From contig NZ_JAUFQR010000001.1 in assembly GCF_030409875.1 (NCBI RefSeq), positions 1,302,001 through 1,366,000 of the forward strand: DNA of 64,000 bases, given 5' to 3'. Each line of letters starts with the position of its first letter. The first letter of the stretch is position 1. The position numbers and the translations under genes are program-made. This document shows positions 57,249 to 64,000 of this stretch, piece by piece. This DNA is from Chryseobacterium tructae. Lineage in GTDB: Bacteria; Bacteroidota; Bacteroidia; Flavobacteriales; Weeksellaceae. The notes under the pieces were generated by a model, which searched no databases, was not told the DNA's origin, and worked only from the letters and a program-made list of their open reading frames with translations.

Positions 57249-58298
57249 TTACTTTGCAGAAGGATTTACCATTACAGAAGAATTAGAAACACTCTTCATA
57301 GATTGAGACTGTTTTCCGTCTGAAATAGTTTCTACTTGTGTAGCTTTTACATTAATGTTTTGGTTGGTAATCCATCCTGAATTTTCGTCAAACTTAATCG
57401 TTCCAGTCTGAACAAGTTCACTGCTCATACTATGAGTAATAGGTCCTTGATTTTTCTTTTCAGTTTTCTTAGGAATACCTCCGGTTACAGCAATTTCAGC
57501 AGTTCCGTTTCCTAGGCTCTTTAATACATAGTTTGAAGTTACCTTAATACTTCCGCTTGGATCTGCATTTTCAGAAGTCGTCCATTTTTCACCTACTTTT
57601 ACTCCTTTTTTAGGAATGATAACAAGGTTTTTATTGAATTGGTCTTTCAGTACTTTTTCATTGAAAGACTCTTTAAGGCTTGCTACAACACTTGCCTTTT
57701 CATTAGCGTCCTTAATAAGAGATCCTACCGCAGTGGCAACTTTAGTATATACCGCATCAAAACCTGTAATAGAAAGTACATTTCCTTTATTATCCATCTT
57801 CATGTCAAGTTTGTTACTCGTAAGCGCCTTATTGACATTCCAGATCATTTTAAGTTCGTCTTCTTTAGGAATAGCAAGTTTCGTATCTACTACAACTGTT
57901 TTTCCTTGTGCAGACTGAGAACTTCTCTTGGAAACAAGGTTAAGCGTCATTTCGTAAACATTTCCTTTGATGTCGTTTACCGTAAAATTCATCTCATCCG
58001 TAGATTCAGTAGTAGCTGTAATCGTTTTTCCCTGAGGATCAGTCATCGTCTTTACATCTCTTTGGTAAGTGGTAAGAGGATAAGTCTTTCCTTTTTCAAG
58101 CTTGAAAGTTTGTGTAACAATTCCTGCAGAATCTCTGATTGCCGGATTTTCTGCAACTTTTGCTACAGAATCAGCAGGAACTTCTACTGTAACTGTTTTT
58201 CCGGTTTTAGGATCTACTTTCGTTATTTTTGCCGTCTCTTTTTTACAAGACACAAGTGCTATAGATGATAATAGCGCGATTGCTGCTATGTTTTTCAT
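57249..58298 (-). CDS. DUF6263 family lipoprotein
   Basis: The protein begins MKNIAAIALLSSIALVSC, a lipoprotein signal with lipobox A-L-V-S-C, and has 349 residues. The KKGVKVGEKWTTSENADPSG and ITGFDAVYTKVATAV segments fit DUF6263, a family of envelope lipoproteins with beta-rich folds and unknown function. A Lys-rich linker follows the cysteine. The gene lies 32 bases downstream of the rlmB stop. Confidence 0.82.
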   Translation of the reverse strand: MKNIAAIALLSSIALVSCKKETAKITKVDPKTGKTVTVEVPADSVAKVAENPAIRDSAGIVTQTFKLEKGKTYPLTTYQRDVKTMTDPQGKTITATTESTDEMNFTVNDIKGNVYEMTLNLVSKRSSQSAQGKTVVVDTKLAIPKEDELKMIWNVNKALTSNKLDMKMDNKGNVLSITGFDAVYTKVATAVGSLIKDANEKASVVASLKESFNEKVLKDQFNKNLVIIPKKGVKVGEKWTTSENADPSGSIKVTSNYVLKSLGNGTAEIAVTGGIPKKTEKKNQGPITHSMSSELVQTGTIKFDENSGWITNQNINVKATQVETISDGKQSQSMKSVSNSSVMVNPSAK

Positions 58299-58330
58299 TT
58301 TATAATTTTTTTAAGTGTTGTGGTATCGAA

Positions 58331-59074
58331 TTAATTTACTTTCAAACTTTTTTGTCTCACTGCTTCATAGAGAATTGCTCCACATGCTACCGAAACATTT
58401 AAAGATTGAGTTTTTCCTTCAATAGGAAGTTTTATTTTTTCGTCAGAATGGTGCAATACTTCTTTAGAAATACCTGTTTCCTCATTTCCCATAACGATGG
58501 CGCATGGTTCTGTGAAGTTTACATCGTAGATTAATTTTTGAGCTTTTTCAGATGCTGAAAATACAGTAATCCCGCTCTGTTGAAGGAAATCTACTACATG
58601 AGCAAGGTTATTTTCTTTACAGATCTTGATATTATAAATAGCTCCTGCAGAAGTTTTGATTGCGTCAGAATTAATAGGCGCTCCTCCTTTTTCAGGAATG
58701 ATGATAGCATCTATCCCTACACATTCTGCTGTTCTACAGATGGCACCAAAGTTTCTTACATCTGTAAGTCTGTCCAAAATTAATAAGAAAGGAGTTTTAC
58801 CTTCTTCAAATAATTGTGGAACAAGATCCTCCACTTTATGAAACGGAACATCCGAAATAAAAGCAACCACACCTTGGTGGTTTTTTCTTGTAAAACGGTT
58901 CAGTTTTTCAACCGGAACATAATTGGGACGGATTTTATTTTTCGCTAAAATGGCTTTCAGTTCAGCATAAATAGGACCCTGAAGTGCATTTTGCACAAAG
59001 ATCTTGTCAATCGTTTTTCCCGCTTCAATTGCTTCAATCACGGGACGTAGCCCGAAAATAAAATCGTCTTTCAT
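58331..59074 (-). CDS. rlmB: 23S rRNA guanosine-2'-O-methyltransferase (RlmB, SpoU family)
   Basis: ATG 59074 (MKDDFIFGLRPVIEAIEAGK) gives 247 residues with the L30e-like substrate-binding domain followed by the knotted SpoU methylase domain. Its motifs 1-3 are visible as NFGAICRTAE, IVMGNEETGIS and LNVSVACGAILYE. The protein methylates G2251 of 23S rRNA using AdoMet. The longer frame to 59143 is an unusual extension rich in Pro/Asn and is rejected. Confidence 0.93.
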   Translation of the reverse strand: MKDDFIFGLRPVIEAIEAGKTIDKIFVQNALQGPIYAELKAILAKNKIRPNYVPVEKLNRFTRKNHQGVVAFISDVPFHKVEDLVPQLFEEGKTPFLLILDRLTDVRNFGAICRTAECVGIDAIIIPEKGGAPINSDAIKTSAGAIYNIKICKENNLAHVVDFLQQSGITVFSASEKAQKLIYDVNFTEPCAIVMGNEETGISKEVLHHSDEKIKLPIEGKTQSLNVSVACGAILYEAVRQKSLKVN

Positions 59075-59149
59075 TGATTTGTCTATAATTTTATGTTTAA
59101 GGTTATCGGGATTCGGGTTAGGTGATTCGTGGATAATTTCCACTTCAAA

Positions 59150-59178
59150 CTTCCTGCTTCCTTTCTTCCCGCTTCCTA
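59150..59178. repeat. GGAAGCTGGAAG-type words, one-arm remnant (copy 4)
   Basis: CTTCCTGCTTCCTTTCTTCCCGCTTCCT repeats the CTTCC-GCTTCC words of the other three elements but lacks a matching inverted arm. It lies just after the DinB-like gene. Confidence 0.45.
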
Positions 59179-59648
59179 CTAATATTTTTCTCCTAAAATT
59201 GCTCTTTTCTGCGCCATTGCATATCCATAATGCAGGCTTTCATGCATATTGTTAAAGATAATGGCATCCTGAATGCTCTTCAAATCCATCCCGAAACTTG
59301 TGGTGTAAGGAGTATAATCTGAAAAGAAATCACTGTCATAATCCTTCATTAAAATCTTTGAGGTTTCTGTGAGTAAAAACTCCAGATCTTCCACCTCCGA
59401 TTTTTGAACATTTAAGTTAGGTAAAGTCCCTTTTTTGTAAGTTTCAATCCAATATTTATCAATTCGGAAAGGGTTTCCGCTCAGATAATAATGCAAAAGC
59501 TGCTGAGTGGCAACTGTATGAGCAATATTCCAGTAAATATTGTTATTGAAGCCATCCGGAATCAGCAAAGATCCTCGTGGGATGTGTTTTGCAGGATATC
59601 TAAAAGGTTTCTTCTCACCTGTCTGTGTGCTTGAAAATGATAATTCAT
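59179..59648 (-). CDS. DinB superfamily protein (one apparent frameshift near 59568)
   Basis: The start ATG 59648 (MNYHFQAHRQVRRNLLDILQ) is in one frame; after HEDL the rest continues one frame over. One T restores HEDLLLIPDGFNNNIYWN and gives 156 residues. The four-helix DinB fold is indicated by the first helix with NIYWNIAHTVATQQLLHYY and by NMHESLHYGYAMAQKRA, with His residues in the DinB metal-site positions. The function is not known. The start is 20 bases from a TATTTTTG promoter element. I treat the break as a sequence error. Confidence 0.83.
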
Positions 59649-59668
59649 TTTGCAGAAATTTTAATCAC

Positions 59669-59676
59669 CAAAAATA
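59669..59676 (-). promoter_or_regulatory. -7 promoter element TATTTTTG for the DinB-like gene
   Basis: It matches TAnnTTTG on the minus strand, 20 bases before the repaired start at 59648, supporting that start. Confidence 0.65.
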
Positions 59677-59852
59677 GTTTAATAAACTGGAAATGACAAT
59701 TTTTTGGATAAAGGATTAAAGTAAAAGTTCCAGAATGCCATAAAAACACATTATTTATTATTTTCTTTTTACATAGAATTTTGAGAAGATCATAATGGGT
59801 TTCAGAAAATTTAACTTCTCCTTTTTAAATATTTATCAATTTTTATGATGCT

Positions 59853-59894
59853 AAAAACCCTTCTATGATTTTTGTCAAAGAAGGGTTTTTTATT
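59853..59894. terminator. Hairpin terminator of the PNGase F-like gene
   Basis: AAAACCCTTCT and AGAAGGGTTTT are complementary arms around a 14-base loop, with T-rich flanks in both directions. It stands downstream of the minus-strand gene at 59932. Confidence 0.8.
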
Positions 59895-59931
59895 ATTTTA
59901 TTAACTGTTTTATGAGTTTAATACATGATGG

Positions 59932-61269
59932 TTACTTTTTTATGATTTTATGTTTGAAAGTAGTTCCGTCTTTCAGAACAATATTTAAAAAGTAAACTCC
60001 CGTAGTATATGATGAAAGGTTGATTTTGTTTTCTTTATAAACTTCAGTCAGTTTCTTTCCATCTATGCTGAAAAGAGTCATGGATGCCACATCTTCTTTC
60101 GATTTTATAGTAACAAAATCAGTTGTAGGGTTGGGATATATGCTAACATCTATGGTTTTTACATCTTTTACATTTAATGTAGCATTACTTTTTCCCTGCA
60201 TATAAACAGATAAGTACACTTCCCCTTGTTGTCCGTTAAAAACAGCAGTAGGAATAGTATGTTTCAAGGTGTGATTTCCTGCAGTCATGTTTGCTAAAGT
60301 AAACCCTCGGATAGGAACTGCATTTCCCGGACACCAATTGTTCCATGAAGTCCAGTCATCAAATGATTTTGGTACTGTTCCGTAGATTCCGTTACCTTGT
60401 GTATTGTATACTCTGTAAGGTTCACATGATATTCCTCCGGGAGTATAAGTGAGCATCTGAACATCATCTATATAAGTGTAATTTTGTCTTCTAACATATT
60501 CTTCACCACCTGAATTGGCACCGTGAGGTGTAGAGATCACTACAAAATTAGCATTGGTAACAGCGGCAGGAAGATTAAATGTGACAAGTCTTACTGTTTC
60601 TCCGGATGTATCAGTGCTATTATAATTATTGAGTTTATTATAACTTAATATAGGAACAATCGTATTATAATCTGTAGGGGTAGCTCCAATATCTGTTGAA
60701 AAGAAGGTTAGATTTCCTGAAAAAACATCAATTCTGCCTGTACATCCTGTAACCTGGGTTTGTGCAGCATAAGGTACTCCAAAGACATCAAGCTCCATAT
60801 ACATGTCATAAGCATTTCGCAATTCCGTATTATGGAATACGCTGTACAGGTTGCTTATGTCGTAGGTGTAAGGGACTTCTATTGGAGATCGGTTTTTGTT
60901 CATGAATGGAGTAATGTATCGGGCGGCTTCAATCCTTTTTACATTGGCGTCATTCATGGTATAAGTTGGTTGGTTTTTAGGAACCAGAGCAAGAAAAACT
61001 TCTCCCAATCGGTCATAATTATCACAAAGAGCTCCAATGGTTACTCTCATGGCAATTTTTGCCTTAAAGGAATCTAGTTCTGTATCTGTAAGTTTCCTTG
61101 CGTATCTGGTATTTCCAAGCCTGATCAGGTCGGTGGGAACCGGAGTGGTCACCGTTGCAGCGTAACCATCATAATATACTGCATCTGAAATCAGATTTGT
61201 CATGGTGGTTGTCTGTGATTTGAATAGGCCTGTAAGGAATAGACTTGCAAAAAATAGTCTTTTATACAT
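59932..61269 (-). CDS. PNGase F-like secreted protein with T9SS type A sorting domain
   Basis: The 445-residue protein has a signal peptide (LFFASLFLTGLFKSQ) and a body matching PNGase F in order: VTIGALCDNYDRLGEVF (Asp86 aligns with catalytic Asp60 of PNGase F, in WDRYA), ARYITPFM (against RFITPYW), IVPILSYNK (VPVIQYNK), and WNNWCPGNAVPIRG (AGWCPGMAVPTR). It ends with the T9SS domain IDVSIYPNPTTDFVTI and a KHKIIKK tail. It should cleave the Asn-GlcNAc amide bond of N-glycoproteins, but the substrate-binding residues differ from PNGase F, so the specificity may differ. A likely secreted glycoprotein-degrading enzyme. Confidence 0.87.
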   Translation of the reverse strand: MYKRLFFASLFLTGLFKSQTTTMTNLISDAVYYDGYAATVTTPVPTDLIRLGNTRYARKLTDTELDSFKAKIAMRVTIGALCDNYDRLGEVFLALVPKNQPTYTMNDANVKRIEAARYITPFMNKNRSPIEVPYTYDISNLYSVFHNTELRNAYDMYMELDVFGVPYAAQTQVTGCTGRIDVFSGNLTFFSTDIGATPTDYNTIVPILSYNKLNNYNSTDTSGETVRLVTFNLPAAVTNANFVVISTPHGANSGGEEYVRRQNYTYIDDVQMLTYTPGGISCEPYRVYNTQGNGIYGTVPKSFDDWTSWNNWCPGNAVPIRGFTLANMTAGNHTLKHTIPTAVFNGQQGEVYLSVYMQGKSNATLNVKDVKTIDVSIYPNPTTDFVTIKSKEDVASMTLFSIDGKKLTEVYKENKINLSSYTTGVYFLNIVLKDGTTFKHKIIKK

Positions 61270-61508
61270 ATCGTTGATATTTAATGTAAATATATTAAAA
61301 TATGTATTAAAAATAATGATTGTTTGCTTTTGTTTTTGAGTTGATAGTTGTTTTGTTGTTAAATGTTTAAATTATTTAATCAAATAATAAGATTTGTGCT
61401 GAAAGTATTCATATTAATTAATAGATATGATTGAATATTTTTTTTTATTACAAGAATCAATATTTTATTGTTAAATTAGCATTGTATTCAATAGTAATAT
61501 TATTAATA

Positions 61509-62810
61509 ATGAAAAGAATTTTACTTTTATCTCTGTTCTTTGCAGTGTTTGCTGTTAATGCTCAGATCAATATCAATATCGGAAGTGGAAGTGTAGGGTC
61601 TGCACCAATAAGCAGTTTTTTTTCTTATTCTTATGTTCAGCAGATTTTTCCTAAGCAGGAGCTGAATGCAAGTGCTGCCGGAAATATTACAGGTCTTACC
61701 TTTTATATGAGTCCTTCCGCAACTATTAATGATTCTTCCAATTGGACTGTTTATCTTGGTCACACCCCTAAAGTATCGTTTGCATCTGGTACCGATTGGG
61801 TTCCTGCAGCTGAATTGACTCAGGTATTTACAGGTACGGTTAATAAGAACGGCAATAAGGTAGAAGTCGTTTTTACAACACCATTTGCGTATAATAATAA
61901 TGATAATTTGGTGGTGGCTGCAAAAGAAAATTCGCCAAGTATTGACATTAATAATTTTGATGAAGCCTTTCGTGTTTATCCTTATTTGCAAAACTCAACT
62001 CTAATTTACAAGGGTGATCGTGCTGTTGTTGATCCGGCATCTCCACCGGGAGGTATCAGAGTCGATTATAAATCTGCAATGACAATTTCAGGTTTGACGG
62101 CTAATCTTACTCCTGGTTGTCCTTTTGTGATTTCTCCAGTTAATAATGCTCAATTTGTATCATTGTCGCCTGTTATTACCTGGCAATCAGTGATGGGGGC
62201 CGCCTCTTATAGATTGTCTTTAGGTACAACTCCCGGAGGGACGGATGTTATTAATCATCAAACTGTAAATGGAGCAGGTTATAATCTTTCTCCATCCATT
62301 GTTCTTAACCGTGATACTACTTACTATTTAAAAGTAACAGCTGTATCTGCTAATGGAGAGTCTTCAGGTTGTGCAGAATATACATTTAAAACCATTCCTC
62401 CGATACCTGTAAATGATGCATGTTCCGGAGCTTTGCTTGCATCTACATTCCCTTACGCTTATACACAGGCTGATGGAATGTCTTCCACGAATAATGGAGG
62501 TTTTATATTAGCTTGTGCTAATGATGGAATGAATGATGGTTTGTGGTTTAAATTGATAGGAGATGGTGGTCAATATACAATTAAAGCTACTCCTTCAGCG
62601 GCCTCTTTTGATCCTAAAATAGGAGTGTACAGCGGAACTTGCAATAGTTTGACTTGCGTAGGAACAATGGATAATGGTGGTGGTGGATCTGCGGAAACAA
62701 TGACCATTACAACAACCGCAGGAACAGAATATTTTATCAATATAGGATCTTACGAAGATTCAGTAGATATGCCGGAGGGTGCATTTACTATAAATATTAC
62801 GAAATTATAA
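61509..62810 (+). CDS. Secreted protein with fibronectin type III-like domain
   Basis: ATG 61509 begins MKRILLLSLFFAVFAVNAQ, a signal peptide. The extended frame to 61431 is not needed. 433 residues. The middle has ITWQSVMGAASYRLSLG and TYYLKVTAVSANGESSGCAEYTFK, the WxxVxGAxxYxLxxG and Y-L-KV pattern of FN3. The C-terminal domain (ACSGALLAST to FTINIT) resembles a jelly-roll found after FN3 domains in Bacteroidota surface proteins. No T9SS C-terminal domain is seen, so it may be periplasmic or surface attached by another route. Confidence 0.75.
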   Translation: MKRILLLSLFFAVFAVNAQININIGSGSVGSAPISSFFSYSYVQQIFPKQELNASAAGNITGLTFYMSPSATINDSSNWTVYLGHTPKVSFASGTDWVPAAELTQVFTGTVNKNGNKVEVVFTTPFAYNNNDNLVVAAKENSPSIDINNFDEAFRVYPYLQNSTLIYKGDRAVVDPASPPGGIRVDYKSAMTISGLTANLTPGCPFVISPVNNAQFVSLSPVITWQSVMGAASYRLSLGTTPGGTDVINHQTVNGAGYNLSPSIVLNRDTTYYLKVTAVSANGESSGCAEYTFKTIPPIPVNDACSGALLASTFPYAYTQADGMSSTNNGGFILACANDGMNDGLWFKLIGDGGQYTIKATPSAASFDPKIGVYSGTCNSLTCVGTMDNGGGGSAETMTITTTAGTEYFINIGSYEDSVDMPEGAFTINITKL

Positions 62811-62814
62811 TTCT

Positions 62815-63288
62815 GTGCAAAAGGAATATAATGGTAAATTATATATAGCAATCAGTTGTTTATTATTTCTAGTTTCTTGCAATAGAGAAGTAAAGTTGAA
62901 TCCTTATTCTTCATTTGGTTATGAAAGCTTAACCGATAGTTACCATTCAAAAACGAATACTTTTGAAAGAAGATATAGCGATGATACCATCAAAATAGAA
63001 ATAATATTAACAGAAAATGAAAGGACAAAAATAATAAAAGCGTTTTCCGAAAACCAATTTCAAGAGTTTTCCCGTGAAATTGATTGTTCTCAATGGGGAA
63101 CCAATCCTATAATATATGATGAACTTTTCATAGATGATTTTTCCGTAAAATATATACATAATAGGAGTGACGGATGGTTTTGTTCAAATGGGAAAAGGTT
63201 TAACAAAATAAATACAATTATTCAGGATGTTATTTTAAATAAACCGGAAATAAAAAAGATAGAATCTTCTGATATTGCTTATGAGTAG
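62815..63288 (+). CDS. Lipoprotein of unknown function
   Basis: A GTG start at 62815 gives 157 residues with a lipoprotein signal (YIAISCLLFLVSC) and lipobox L-V-S-C. The remainder has no family I recognise; a beta-rich region (TIKIEIILTENERTK) is followed by two Cys (IDCSQWG and GWFCSNGK), which may form a disulfide. It follows the FN3-like gene by 4 bases, so they are co-transcribed. Confidence 0.75.
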   Translation: MQKEYNGKLYIAISCLLFLVSCNREVKLNPYSSFGYESLTDSYHSKTNTFERRYSDDTIKIEIILTENERTKIIKAFSENQFQEFSREIDCSQWGTNPIIYDELFIDDFSVKYIHNRSDGWFCSNGKRFNKINTIIQDVILNKPEIKKIESSDIAYE

Positions 63289-63354
63289 TAAATAAATGGT
63301 TTTTTTTATGATAGTATGTATAAAATAAACTCTGCTGTATAAATGATATAAAAG

Positions 63355-63386
63355 TGTTGTGGCAATTATTTGTCACAACATTTTTT
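63355..63386 (+). terminator. Hairpin terminator
   Basis: TGTTGTGGCA and TGTCACAACA pair with one mismatch around a short loop, followed by six T. It separates the lipoprotein from the MoxR gene. Confidence 0.8.
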
Positions 63387-63575
63387 ATAATAGATTGAAT
63401 GATAATACAAAAGACTTAAATATGAAGATGAAATTATCGCAATAAAATTTATCTTGAATTCAAAATGCTTTGTTAAAGCCGGAATATTTAACAAACTTTA
63501 ACTCAAATATGGCATTGATTATGTTGATTAATGCAAGTATTTATCAGAAATTTACCACTTATTTTAAATCAAGCT

Positions 63576-64000
63576 ATGTCAGATACATATCAAGCCGAGG
63601 ATATCCGTCAGTTGACGGAAAAAGTAAAAGAAAAAAACTACTTATTTTCTCTTCTGAGACAGGAAATCAACAAGGTGATTATTGGACAGGAATACATGGT
63701 AGACCGTCTATTGGTAGGGCTTTTAGGGAATGGTCACGTTCTTTTAGAAGGAGTTCCGGGCTTGGCGAAGACCTTAGCCATCAAAACCCTGGCAGATGCT
63801 GTTCATGGTGAGTTTTCAAGAATTCAGTTCACACCGGATCTGCTTCCTGCTGATGTTGTGGGAACTATGATTTATAATATCAAAGAGAATGATTTCTCAA
63901 TAAAAAGAGGCCCTGTTTTTGCCAATTTTGTTCTTGCTGATGAGATTAACCGTGCTCCTGCTAAAGTACAGTCAGCACTGTTAGAAGTAATGCAGGAGAA
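63576..64000 (+). CDS. MoxR-family AAA+ ATPase, N-terminal part (runs off the window)
   Basis: The frame from ATG 63576 (MSDTYQAEDIRQLTEKVKEK) is open to the window edge for 141 codons. It contains KVIIGQEYMVDRLL, the Walker A GVPGLAKT and Walker B-like FVLADEINRAP, the MoxR set. MoxR ATPases act as chaperones for assembling enzyme complexes, usually next to von Willebrand factor A proteins, which would be outside this window. The longer frame at 63470-63811 in another phase is only its shadow. Confidence 0.95.
   Translation, partial: MSDTYQAEDIRQLTEKVKEKNYLFSLLRQEINKVIIGQEYMVDRLLVGLLGNGHVLLEGVPGLAKTLAIKTLADAVHGEFSRIQFTPDLLPADVVGTMIYNIKENDFSIKRGPVFANFVLADEINRAPAKVQSALLEVMQE

Noticed and set aside
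63470..63811. A 113-residue plus-strand frame
   Set aside because: It is an out-of-phase shadow of the MoxR gene at 63576, whose motifs are clear.
1..64000. Search for prophage, integrase, transposase, rRNA or restriction genes
   Set aside because: None of these was recognised anywhere in the window on either strand.

Overview
The window looks like a chromosomal piece of a Chryseobacterium-type flavobacterium (Weeksellaceae, Bacteroidota). The evidence is AT-rich DNA, SusC/SusD pairs, a T9SS C-terminal sorting domain, few purine-rich ribosome binding sites, many promoters with the Bacteroidota -7 element TAnnTTTG, a 646-residue oleate hydratase, a PNGase F-like secreted protein and small 'MKNLKKL...GG' leader peptides.

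Layout. 1-1606: tail of a SusC receptor and its SusD lipoprotein. 1725-5122: AraC regulator divergent from an ExaC-type aldehyde dehydrogenase plus DUF779 protein. 5143-9257: dicarboxylate symporter, CbpA/CbpM chaperone pair, a small membrane protein and a cysteine synthase-family enzyme. 9375-11805: ABC permease head to head with a NamZ-type muramidase. 11930-13957: three-gene operon (thioredoxin-like, DUF3575, tiny membrane protein). 14113-16136: HxlR regulator divergent from an alpha/beta hydrolase and isochorismatase-family operon. 16316-26120: LytS-type kinase, zinc metalloprotease, SusC, SusD and LytTR response regulator, so the two signalling genes flank the uptake and protease genes. 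26543-30543: a secreted protein followed by five small intracellular immunity-like proteins. 30687-32221: three tRNA-Phe transcription units, each with its own promoter and terminator. 32281-38011: OlsF-like bifunctional acyltransferase, aspartokinase, fructose-bisphosphatase and MenC. 38017-38792: three double-glycine-leader Cys/Trp peptides, two of them missing from the supplied ORF track, in a tandemly duplicated unit that also carries remnants of the menC 3' end. 39272-43520: DUF900-type hydrolase divergent from a membrane patatin. 43608-50878: glnS, oleate hydratase with AraC regulator, MFS transporter, YpdA-like reductase. 51086-59648: a lipoprotein, then a long minus-strand run (DinB-like, RlmB, DUF6263, outer-membrane protein, small protein, YfhO, glycosyltransferase). 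59932-64000: PNGase F-like T9SS protein, a fibronectin-type secreted protein, a lipoprotein and the start of a MoxR ATPase.

A striking property of this DNA is that 12 genes, including the essential glnS, are broken by 13 apparent single-base deletions, all in the same direction (-1). Adding back one base per break makes every one of these genes a multiple of three and restores family-typical protein. I treat these as probable sequence errors and annotate each gene at full length.

The best candidate for something undescribed is the 38.0-38.8 kb peptide array. The roughly 300-bp unit of 'menC tail plus convergent peptide gene' has been copied in tandem, the menC copies have decayed, and the peptides have diversified while keeping a G-C-x2-W-x5-C-C-x2-W core.
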